Shown: one piece after another, positions 8,388-17,304 of the stretch | Numbering within the stretch: the stretch's first letter is position 1 | How the letters are laid out: each line of letters begins with the position of its first letter | The notes under the pieces: model-generated | Told to the model about the DNA's origin: nothing | What the model saw: the letters and a program-made list of their open reading frames with translations, nothing else | Databases searched by the model: none | Program-made: the position numbers and the translations under genes | From: Candidatus Moraniibacteriota bacterium | GTDB lineage: Bacteria; Patescibacteriota; Minisyncoccia; Moranbacterales; GCA-2747515 | Length of the DNA: 40,975 nucleotides | Direction of reading: 5' to 3' | NCBI GenBank assembly: GCA_947311515.1 | Contig: CAMZLB010000017.1 | Span: 1-40,975, forward strand

Positions 8388-10109
8388 TTACTCTTTCGTT
8401 ACACGCATAACCTCTTCAATCGTTGTGATTCCTTGTATCACTTTATAGAAACCATCATCCACAAGCGTTATCATATTATTATTTTCCCTAGCATGTCTCT
8501 CAAGTTGATCAGAAGTAGCATTTTGAGTTATTAACTTTTCTATCTCTTCAGTAACCTCAAAAACTTCAAATATTCCAGATCGTCCTTTATATCCTAAATC
8601 ACCACATTCACTACAACCAATTGCTTTATAAATTGTAAAATCAGTCCACTTTTGTCCTTCTTTCATTACTCCTAAATACCTCATAGCCTTTTCAGTAAGT
8701 TCTAAATCAAAGTTTTTTCCTAGCGTATCAACCATTTTTTCATCTAGGCTATAAGCCTCTCTGCACTCACCGCACAATTTTCTAACTAATCGTTGACCGA
8801 TTATAACATTTGTAGTAGATGCTATAAGAAATGCTTGCGCGCCCATATCAACCATACGCGAAATTGCTCCAGCTGCGGAGTTCGTATGCAATGTAGAAAG
8901 TAGCAAATGACCTGTCATAGCTGCATGAATGGCAATTTCCAAAGTTTCCATATCACGAATCTCTCCAACCATTAATATATCAGGATCTTGACGTAATAAT
9001 GATCTAAGTCCCGCTTCAAATGTCATTCCAATCTTTGCATGAACCTGAGTCTGATTTATACTATCCATTCTGTATTCCACGGGATCTTCAATAGTGGAAA
9101 TATTGACAGCTGTGTCATTTAATATATCAACCACAGTATAAAGTGTTGTAGTTTTACCAGAACCAGTTGGACCTGTGACCAAGATCATACCATTGGGCTT
9201 ATTTATCTCTCTATGAATTACTTCCAGAGCTTCTCCATGAAGACCCATTTTTTCAAGCGTTAACCCAGTAGAGTCTTCCTTAAGTAAACGCATAACTATT
9301 TTTTCGCCATCAAAAACTGGTAAAATACTCACTCGAAAAGATATTTTATATTCATCTGTAACCATTTTAAATCTACCATCTTGTGGTAATCTGTGTTCAT
9401 CTAACTTTAACTTTGATAATACTTTTATGCGAGCTATTATTCCTGCCTGTGTATTTTTGGGTAATCTCATAGCAACTCTAAGTATTCCATCAACTCTAAA
9501 TCTCACAAGAACCTCTTTTTCTAATGGCTCAATATGAATATCTGATGCACCTTGTAAAATAGCATGTTTTATTAATGTTTTAACTATTCTAACAATTGGC
9601 AAATCAGCTGCTATCTCTGTTAAATTCTCTTCATCATCATCATCTTTTGTTATTATATCACTAAATTCTGCTTTTATTGTTTTCTCATAATTCTTGAAAA
9701 CATTACTAATACTTTCTTTATATGTTACATATGGAATAATATTCAAATTTGTTTTTTTGTGAATAAAATCTAAAGTTTGTAAATCTTCTGGATCAAGCAT
9801 CGCAACGTGCAAAGACTTCCCTTCTTTTTTAAAAGCAACAATATTAAACTTTTTTGCTATTTTTTCTGGAATAATTTCTAATACTTTCTCTAAAATATCC
9901 ATCTTTTCCATATCAACAAAAGGAAATCCAAGCATTTTAGCAATTATCTCAGCCATTTTTTTCTCCTTAAGTATTCCTTGTTTAACAATAAATTCTCCTA
10001 GCTGTACATTTTCTTTTTGTGCATGATCAAATAACTTCACAAGCTCATTTGTTGGAAGTATATTATATTTATATAACTCATTATATAATTGTTGATTATC
10101 TACTTTCAT
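8388..10109 (-). CDS. pilB: Type IV pilus assembly ATPase PilB
   Basis: The protein has 573 aa. An N-terminal MshEN/GspE_N domain (~1-150) is followed by the secretion ATPase. The Walker A motif is GPTGSGKT (313-320), the Walker B region DILMVGEIRD (377-386) and the His box LSTLHTN (404-410). A zinc-binding set of four cysteines (446, 449, 499, 502) is typical of PilB/GspE extension ATPases and absent from PilT. It is the first gene of the minus-strand pilus operon and powers fibre extension. No retraction ATPase, major pilin, pilMNO or prepilin peptidase lies in this window, so the rest must be elsewhere. Confidence 0.95.
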   Translation of the reverse strand: MKVDNQQLYNELYKYNILPTNELVKLFDHAQKENVQLGEFIVKQGILKEKKMAEIIAKMLGFPFVDMEKMDILEKVLEIIPEKIAKKFNIVAFKKEGKSLHVAMLDPEDLQTLDFIHKKTNLNIIPYVTYKESISNVFKNYEKTIKAEFSDIITKDDDDEENLTEIAADLPIVRIVKTLIKHAILQGASDIHIEPLEKEVLVRFRVDGILRVAMRLPKNTQAGIIARIKVLSKLKLDEHRLPQDGRFKMVTDEYKISFRVSILPVFDGEKIVMRLLKEDSTGLTLEKMGLHGEALEVIHREINKPNGMILVTGPTGSGKTTTLYTVVDILNDTAVNISTIEDPVEYRMDSINQTQVHAKIGMTFEAGLRSLLRQDPDILMVGEIRDMETLEIAIHAAMTGHLLLSTLHTNSAAGAISRMVDMGAQAFLIASTTNVIIGQRLVRKLCGECREAYSLDEKMVDTLGKNFDLELTEKAMRYLGVMKEGQKWTDFTIYKAIGCSECGDLGYKGRSGIFEVFEVTEEIEKLITQNATSDQLERHARENNNMITLVDDGFYKVIQGITTIEEVMRVTKE

Positions 10110-10380
10110 AAAATTTATTTTTATATTAGGTTTCTTTAAAAACCTACGAAACTATCATATCTTATCTATAAAAACACTCTATACTTTATATTTTTTAAAA
10201 AGTCTATTAATCTTAGTATACCACAACTACAATTATTTGCTTTACTAAATTCATTCCTTAAACAATTTATTAAATTAACTTATTGATAAAATAAATCTAA
10301 ATTTTTTTTAACCTTAACTATAGAGATTTTTTATAAATTGCATTTTGCAAAAAATATAAAATAGCCTTTAGAGTTTTGTA
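10110..10380. other. AT-rich intergenic region upstream of pilB
   Basis: About 270 bp without a gene. It should carry the pilB promoter. A TGTGGTATACT extended -10 candidate lies on the minus strand near 10216-10226, without a convincing -35. A small hairpin (TAGGTTT / AAACCTA, 10126-10145) would lie in the pilB 5' leader. The distal part (10257-10382) resembles another intergenic region at 16865-16998. Confidence 0.35.
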
Positions 10381-10443
10381 ACTGTATTACTCAAACACAA
10401 AAACAAAGCTAATAGCTTTGTTTTTGTGTTTGAGTAATACAGT
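10381..10443 (-). terminator. Perfect 30-bp hairpin after groEL
   Basis: The arms 10381-10410 and 10414-10443 are exact reverse complements separated by AAT. The inner half is A-rich on one side and T-rich on the other (AACAAAGCT / AGCTTTGTTTTTGTG), so it can act as an intrinsic terminator. It begins 4 bp after the groEL stop. The stem is much longer than a usual terminator. Confidence 0.8.
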
Positions 10444-10447
10444 AAAT

Positions 10448-12100
<1,653 letters not shown>

Positions 12101-12134
12101 TTATAATAATTTAATTAAATCTTTTAGAAATAAT

Positions 12135-12161
12135 TCAGCAGTCATTTCATACGAGTGCTAA
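12135..12161 (-). promoter_or_regulatory. CIRCE operator (HrcA site) of groEL
   Basis: On the minus strand the sequence is TTAGCACTC, nine bases, then GACTGCTGA. The consensus is TTAGCACTC-N9-GAGTGCTAA, so the first arm is exact and the second has two changes. It lies just downstream of the predicted groEL start of transcription, the standard position for HrcA repression. hrcA itself is not in the window. Confidence 0.85.
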
Positions 12162-12173
12162 ATTACTATCTTA

Positions 12174-12201
12174 ATTGTACACCCTTTCAAAATTTTGTCA
12201 A
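12174..12201 (-). promoter_or_regulatory. Sigma-70 type promoter of groEL
   Basis: On the minus strand a perfect -35 TTGACA (12196-12201) is separated by 16 bp from the -10 TACAAT (12174-12179), preceded by TG. Transcription should begin at about 12167, immediately before the CIRCE element. Confidence 0.8.
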
Positions 12202-12433
12202 CCATAAAATCTGATATCATAAGCTATTTATACCAAACCTAACTCGGTCTCTAGATTTTTAGATTCTTAAGTTAAAATATAAGGTTTATGGTTAAGATAA
12301 GTAGCTAAATCAAAATTATATTTTCAAAATACACTATTACTATTGGATAACTATTTGACATATTTTAAATATATAAATCTTCATCTATATATTTTATTAT
12401 GTAAGTGTTCAATATTATTTAAAAATACAAAAT

Positions 12434-12473
12434 TGGGGATAACTTGTGTATAAAACACCACCATTGTGGATAA
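12434..12473 (-). promoter_or_regulatory. Cluster of DnaA boxes between uvrB and groEL
   Basis: On the minus strand three boxes point the same way: TTATCCACA (12465-12473, exact consensus), TTATACACA (12445-12453, exact) and TTATCCCCA (12434-12442, one change). Very AT-rich DNA follows (12240-12433). The first and second boxes are 20 bp apart, the second and third 11 bp. This lies ~6 kb from dnaA. It may be an auxiliary origin element, a DnaA-titration site or a regulatory site; the sequence alone cannot say which. Confidence 0.6.
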
Positions 12474-12495
12474 CTTATTAAATTTTTATCAATTC

Positions 12496-14451
12496 TTATC
12501 TTAATTTTTGTAATTCTTTTATTTCATCTCTTATCATAGTAGCTTTTTCAAAATCTAAATCATCTGAAGCCTTTTTCATATCTATCGTTCTCTGTCTTAT
12601 AAATGCATCCAAATTTTCTAAACTTTCTATATCAATAAACTCTTTTGAGACTTCTGGATTTAAATCATGATCAACTATTGATTTGATATTTTTCTTTATA
12701 GTTTCTGGTGTTATACCATGTTTTTTATTATATTCTTTTTGCAATTTTCTCCTACGATTAGTCTCATTAATTGCTTTTCTAATTGATTTGGTAATTTTAT
12801 CAGCATAAAGCAACACCTTCCCATCCTTATTTCTAGCTGCTCTACCTATAGTTTGAATCAATGACACTTCACTCCTAAGAAACCCTTCTTTATCTGCATC
12901 AAGAATCGCAACTAAAGATACTTCTGGTAAATCTAATCCCTCTCTAAGAAGATTAACTCCCACTAAAACATCAAATTTTCCACTTCTCAAATTTTCTAAA
13001 ATCATAATTCTATCAAGTGTATCTACATCGCTATGTAAATATTTTGATTTTATATTATTATCATCCAAATATTGCGATAAATTTTCTGATTGTTTTTTCG
13101 TTAGAGTCGTTATAAGCACTTTCTCACCTTTTTGAATAATTTTTTGGATCTCAAGCATGACATCTTTCACTTGGGTGTGTGTAGGTCTTATTATAATCTT
13201 TGGATCAAGTAATCCTGTTGGACGAATAATTTGCTCTACAACTTTTTGATTATGTTCTTCTTCATATTTTGCCGGTGTTGCAGATACAAAAATTGTTTGT
13301 GGCATTCTATCTTCAAATTCTTGAAAATTAAGAGGTCTATTTTCAATAGCTGTTGGAAGTCTAAATCCTCCATCAACTAAATTTACTTTTCGAGCTCTAT
13401 CACCACTATACATCCCCCCAATTTGTGGAATCGTAACATGTGACTCATCAATCACAAGTAAAAAATCATCTCCAAAATAATCTATAAGTGTATATGGAGC
13501 CTCTCCTTTTTTTCTTTCGGTTAAATACATTGAATAATTTTCTATACCATTGCAATATCCAAGTTCCCTCATCATCTCCAAATCTTGTGTAGTACGCATC
13601 TTAATTCTTTGAGCTTCTAAAAATTTATCATCTTCTTCAAACTTTTTTATTTGCTTCTCTAATTCTTTATGTATTTTTTTTAAAGATTTTTCAATGACTG
13701 GCTCAGGCACTATAAAATGCTTAGCAGGATAAATTATTACCTCAGTAAGATTCGTTCTTTTTTTACCACTTATTAAATCAGTTTCAATAATGCGAATTAT
13801 CTCATTACCTCTAAAAATTATTCTAACTATTATTTCTCTACCAGCTGGAACAATTTCCAGAACTTGTCCAATTATTCGAAAACGTCCTCTTGATAAAATA
13901 TCATTTCTTTGATAATGCAGTAAAATAAGTTTTTCTATTAATTTAATTCTATCAATTTTTCCATTAATATTCAAAATTATCATAGAATTTCTATAAAAAG
14001 ATGGGGAACCTAATCCGTAAATACAAGAAACACTAGCAACCACAATAACATCCTTTCTACTCAAAACTGCAGCAGTAGCTGCATGTCTCAATCTATCTAT
14101 CTCTTCATTTATTTGAACTTCTTTTTCTATATAGGAATCAGAACTACTAACATAAGCCTCTGGTTGATAATAATCATAATAAGAAACAAAGTATTCTACT
14201 GCATTTTCAGGGAAAAATGTCCTAAATTCTTGAACAAGTTGAGCAGCTAGAGTTTTGTTATGTGCTATCACAAGGGTAGGTTTTTGAATTTTTTCTATCA
14301 CATTTGCTATTGTAAAAGTTTTACCTGAACCTGTGACTCCTAGTAAAGTTTGTGATTTCAAGCCTAAATTTATACCGTTAGTTAATTCAAGAATAGCTTT
14401 TGGTTGATCTCCTCTGGGCACGTAATTAGAATGTAGTTTGAATTTTTGCAT
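12496..14451 (-). CDS. uvrB: Excinuclease ABC subunit B (UvrB)
   Basis: The 651-aa protein has all main UvrB parts. The Walker A motif is GVTGSGKTFT, the damage-probing beta-hairpin region runs through SYYDYYQPEAYV, the DEAD-like motif is VIDESH, and helicase motif VI is QTIGRAARN. A C-terminal UVR motif (DFEKATMIRDEIKEL) contacts UvrC or UvrA. It verifies lesions in nucleotide excision repair together with UvrA and UvrC, which are not in this window. It appears monocistronic. Downstream lies a DnaA-box cluster, upstream the divergent PIN cassette. Confidence 0.97.
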   Translation of the reverse strand: MQKFKLHSNYVPRGDQPKAILELTNGINLGLKSQTLLGVTGSGKTFTIANVIEKIQKPTLVIAHNKTLAAQLVQEFRTFFPENAVEYFVSYYDYYQPEAYVSSSDSYIEKEVQINEEIDRLRHAATAAVLSRKDVIVVASVSCIYGLGSPSFYRNSMIILNINGKIDRIKLIEKLILLHYQRNDILSRGRFRIIGQVLEIVPAGREIIVRIIFRGNEIIRIIETDLISGKKRTNLTEVIIYPAKHFIVPEPVIEKSLKKIHKELEKQIKKFEEDDKFLEAQRIKMRTTQDLEMMRELGYCNGIENYSMYLTERKKGEAPYTLIDYFGDDFLLVIDESHVTIPQIGGMYSGDRARKVNLVDGGFRLPTAIENRPLNFQEFEDRMPQTIFVSATPAKYEEEHNQKVVEQIIRPTGLLDPKIIIRPTHTQVKDVMLEIQKIIQKGEKVLITTLTKKQSENLSQYLDDNNIKSKYLHSDVDTLDRIMILENLRSGKFDVLVGVNLLREGLDLPEVSLVAILDADKEGFLRSEVSLIQTIGRAARNKDGKVLLYADKITKSIRKAINETNRRRKLQKEYNKKHGITPETIKKNIKSIVDHDLNPEVSKEFIDIESLENLDAFIRQRTIDMKKASDDLDFEKATMIRDEIKELQKLR

Positions 14452-14624
14452 ATTTAAATATTACCACATTTTCATTCTAATATATAAAAAATACTAACAA
14501 ACACACTAATTATCTTCATAATATCTATATTATTCAATGCGGAAAGTTCAACAGAGAAAACTTAAAACTTCCAATAAAACTCTTTTAGAAAACAGTATTG
14601 ATTTTTTGATTAAATTTACCTTAT

Positions 14625-14653
14625 TTGACTTTCATTTAACTATGTGCTAAAAT
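14625..14653 (+). promoter_or_regulatory. Promoter of the PIN cassette
   Basis: TTGACT (14625-14630), a 17-bp spacer, then TAAAAT (14648-14653). Transcription would start around 14660. This is one of the best-formed promoters in the window. Confidence 0.7.
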
Positions 14654-14659
14654 ATAACC

Positions 14660-14684
14660 TAGTTAGAAATTTAAATACTAACTA
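14660..14684 (+). promoter_or_regulatory. Operator-like inverted repeat at the PIN cassette start site
   Basis: TAGTTAG (14660-14666) and CTAACTA (14678-14684) are exact reverse complements, separated by 11 AT-only bases, and lie on the predicted transcription start just before the AAGGAG ribosome site. The position fits a repressor site, as in autoregulated toxin-antitoxin operons. No DNA-binding domain is obvious in either protein, so the regulator is unknown. Confidence 0.45.
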
Positions 14685-14709
14685 AGTTCTTTTATTTTAA
14701 GGAGATACA

Positions 14710-15324
14710 ATGAAAAGAATTAGAGTTCATATTTCTAAAATAATGTTCCGGATTAACCAAGGTCCATTATTAAAAGTTAGACTTTATTTAGGATTAGAGA
14801 AGCAAGCTGTGATTATTTTAAGTAACACTTTCTTTACGGCAGGTAGCAACTTAAAAGAAATTCAAAATCAGTTAACTTATTTCAATAATTATAATAAAAT
14901 TTATATTATAATTCCGGAAATAACTATGACGAATTTAGAGACAGGAGCTAAACGAGGAGGATTTCCTACGTCACGTATATCGAAAAAAGCACTTAAAGAG
15001 ATTTATGCACTTGAGGAAAATTCTGAATTTACCTACTCTCTTATGGGTAATAATTTAGAAGTGACTAAAGACAATGTTACATATCTGTTTCCAAATGAAA
15101 GTAATGACTATCATTTAGCAGCTAAATACGGTATCAGAATTGAAAATCATTTACATAAGGCAATGATAAAACTACTTGTCTTAGCACAAAAGTACAGTTC
15201 TATGTATTATGATTCTTTCGTATCTAGTACAGATGGAATTTTATGTAGATATGCCTTAAGAAGGAACATAGGACACTTAGATCCTAAGCTAAAACCTAAA
15301 AGGATGTCATATGAAATTACCTGA
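14710..15324 (+). CDS. Hypothetical protein, possible degenerate PIN-fold partner
   Basis: This 204-aa protein has no family I recognise. Aligned by eye to the PIN protein encoded next, it shows the same layout. VIILSNTFF (34-42) matches VLDTSAF of the neighbour, IIPEITMTNLE (67-77) matches ISDIVYYELK, and VSSTDGILCRYALRRNIG (171-188) matches ISSDKKLKSIARRRGA. The first catalytic Asp is Ser38, the Glu is replaced by Asn75 and the third acid by His, leaving only Asp175. It may therefore be a pseudo-nuclease, perhaps an antitoxin-like or scaffolding partner. Insertion 104-145 is unique to it. A canonical AAGGAG lies 6 nt before the ATG, rare in this genome. It ends in TGA and overlaps the next gene by 14 bp. 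Confidence 0.7.
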   Translation: MKRIRVHISKIMFRINQGPLLKVRLYLGLEKQAVIILSNTFFTAGSNLKEIQNQLTYFNNYNKIYIIIPEITMTNLETGAKRGGFPTSRISKKALKEIYALEENSEFTYSLMGNNLEVTKDNVTYLFPNESNDYHLAAKYGIRIENHLHKAMIKLLVLAQKYSSMYYDSFVSSTDGILCRYALRRNIGHLDPKLKPKRMSYEIT

Positions 15325-15802
15325 TACACACAATGTAAAAATAGTATTAGATACATCAGCATTTATAGATGATATTCTTATATTAAAAAAGACCGCAGAA
15401 AACCTAGATAATGTTATAATCTTAATTTCTGACATAGTGTATTATGAACTGAAACATTTAAAAGAAAAAGGTGGTCTAGTAGGGAAAAAAGCGACATTTG
15501 CTTTAAAGGAGATTGATTCTTATATAACATATTCTTTAAAGAATAATTATAAAATTAATAACTACAACTCCAGTATAATAACCGTACTATCTAGTAAAAT
15601 AGATAAAACTCTCTCGAAGATACTCTCTCTAGACTTTCTAAATAAAACAGATGGCAATGACAATCAAATATTGTTAAATCTTTTCAATAATAGACTACAA
15701 CGGTCTATATTAATATCTAGCGATAAAAAATTAAAATCTATTGCTAGAAGACGAGGCGCTTCATGTTACAGAAGTATTGAAGGTCTTATAAAGCAATCAT
15801 AA
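15311..15802 (+). CDS. PIN-domain ribonuclease
   Basis: The 163-aa protein is a single PIN domain. The expected acidic residues are visible: Asp14 in VLDTSAF, Glu46 in YYELKHL, Asp117 in GNDNQ and Asp138 in ISSDKKL. The segment ELKHLKEKGGLVGKKA resembles PIN domains of the PhoH-linked/YacL kind more than short VapC toxins. Such domains cut single-stranded RNA using Mg or Mn. It starts inside the preceding gene (14-bp overlap) with an AAAGGATG ribosome site, so the pair is translationally coupled. A good terminator begins at its stop codon. Whether it is a toxin, a defence effector or an RNA-processing enzyme is not shown. Confidence 0.8.
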   Translation: MKLPDTHNVKIVLDTSAFIDDILILKKTAENLDNVIILISDIVYYELKHLKEKGGLVGKKATFALKEIDSYITYSLKNNYKINNYNSSIITVLSSKIDKTLSKILSLDFLNKTDGNDNQILLNLFNNRLQRSILISSDKKLKSIARRRGASCYRSIEGLIKQS

Positions 15803-15835
15803 AGCATACTTGAAAAGAAGTATGCTTATTTTATT
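15802..15835 (+). terminator. Terminator of the PIN cassette
   Basis: AAGCATACTT (15802-15811), a six-base loop, then AAGTATGCTT (15818-15827), followed by ATTTTATT. The stem is a perfect 10 bp and starts at the last base of the PIN stop codon. Confidence 0.85.
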
Positions 15836-15917
15836 ATAAAAACATCTACTATTTATAGACTTAAAAAATTTAATTTATTAGCAAATAATAAGTTAGCCTT
15901 GTAGTTTTTTAAAAGCT

Positions 15918-16760
15918 TTATAATCCGTCCTTGATTAAATGTATATCTTGTTGAGGATATGGAAAATTTATATTATTTTTGTCAAATTCTTCTTTAACTT
16001 TTTCATTCATGTCATATTTAAATCCTAAATAATCAATTGAATTTACCCATACCTGACAATAAATTTCAACTGAATTATCTCCTAAATTTCCAAGTACTAT
16101 ATTATTTTTTCTATTATTTTCTTTTAAGACTCTCCTATCTTCTTTTATTATTTTTTGCAAAATACCTTTTGCTTTTTTTAAATCATCTCCATAACCAATT
16201 CCAAATACCATATCAATTCGCCTTTTTCCTGTAGCCGAATAATTTATTATTGCACCATTTGAAATATCACCATTTGGAATTATAACCTCTTTATTATCAA
16301 TTGTATGTAGTATTGTTTGAAAAATTTGCAAAGTTTTAACTGTTCCAGTATACCCCTGTACTTCTATAAAATCACCTACTTTAAATGGTTTAAATATTAA
16401 TATCAAAACTCCTCCAGCAAAATTTGAAAGACTGCCTTGCAATGCCATACCTACTGCAAATGCCATTGCACCAAGCATTGTGATTAATGTAGTAGTCTCA
16501 AAACCAAGCATTCCTGCCACAGAAACTAATAATATTATGCGCAAACCTATTGAAACTACACTAACAACAAAGCTCTCCAAAGCATCATCAAAATCTGTTC
16601 TCTGAAATAATTTATCAAGCCAATAAACAAAAAAGTTAATAATTTTCCAACCAATAACTAACACTAATAATGCTCCTAAAATACCAGGTCCTTCTTGAAC
16701 TATAAAATCTATAATTTTATCAGTAATCAAATCTATGTTGGAATTTTGTATAACACTCAT
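15918..16760 (-). CDS. MscS-family mechanosensitive channel
   Basis: The protein has 280 aa, the size of a minimal MscS. Three N-terminal membrane helices end in the pore-lining TM3 with the Ala/Gly packing pattern (AMAFAVGMALQGSLSNFAGG, ~94-113). The beta domain follows (PFKVGDFIEVQGYTGTV) and then the C-terminal alpha/beta domain. It opens on membrane tension and releases solutes during osmotic downshock. It stands alone on the minus strand, downstream of the dnaA-dnaN-dciA genes but separated by 238 bp. Confidence 0.93.
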   Translation of the reverse strand: MSVIQNSNIDLITDKIIDFIVQEGPGILGALLVLVIGWKIINFFVYWLDKLFQRTDFDDALESFVVSVVSIGLRIILLVSVAGMLGFETTTLITMLGAMAFAVGMALQGSLSNFAGGVLILIFKPFKVGDFIEVQGYTGTVKTLQIFQTILHTIDNKEVIIPNGDISNGAIINYSATGKRRIDMVFGIGYGDDLKKAKGILQKIIKEDRRVLKENNRKNNIVLGNLGDNSVEIYCQVWVNSIDYLGFKYDMNEKVKEEFDKNNINFPYPQQDIHLIKDGL

Positions 16761-16998
16761 ATCACGTTAAATAAAAATTAAGTTACTAAATTATAACATA
16801 AAAAATTATGTGTCCCAAATAATTCTATGATATTATTATATATAACTTTTTAGAAAACTAAATAAGAAAATCCTTTAAAAATTATTCTTATAAAATAAAT
16901 CTAAAAAAATATATCTCCAGAAGTCTTTTTATAAAGTTTTTGTAAATTGTATTCTAATAAATAAAAAAGTAGTTTTTTAAAAGTTTTGTAGATTACTC
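16761..16998. other. Intergenic region between mscS and dciA with a diverged repeat
   Basis: This 238-bp AT-rich gap has no gene I can support. Its right part resembles the region upstream of pilB: both contain ATAAAATAAATCTAAA (16890-16905 and 10286-10301) and, 88-94 bp further on, a similar AGTTTTGTA end, with similar sequence between. It may hold the mscS promoter and the terminator of the dciA operon. Confidence 0.3.
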
Positions 16999-17289
16999 TT
17001 AATATTTAACTTTTATATTATATAAAATTTTATTTCCAATTTTTTCATTAACTTTATTTATCAATATTTGTTTATTTAACCATATTTCCTGAGCCCACAA
17101 TGATTGCTTAAATGATATAAAAATAATATTTTTTTTATAATATTCAGGTATTATATTTTTAACTCCTTGATTTCCATATTCTTCTCTTATAACCTTTAAA
17201 AATATATGAAAGATAGTTTTATCATCAATATATTTATTTTTTCGTTGCTGAGAATATCTTTTATTTAAAAGCGTCTGCAAATCTTTCAT
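16999..17289 (-). CDS. dciA: DUF721 / DciA-like helicase-loading protein
   Basis: The 96-aa protein matches the short DUF721 (DciA) domain: an N-terminal helical region, then the characteristic SLWAQEIWLNKQILINKVNE segment (~61-80) and a final beta strand. DciA-type proteins assist loading of the replicative helicase DnaB where no DnaC-like loader exists. It lies 15 bp after dnaN and is the third gene of dnaA-dnaN-dciA. This placement at the origin supports the call despite weak sequence conservation. Confidence 0.75.
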   Translation of the reverse strand: MKDLQTLLNKRYSQQRKNKYIDDKTIFHIFLKVIREEYGNQGVKNIIPEYYKKNIIFISFKQSLWAQEIWLNKQILINKVNEKIGNKILYNIKVKY

Positions 17290-17304
17290 TTTTATTTTAA
17301 TTTA

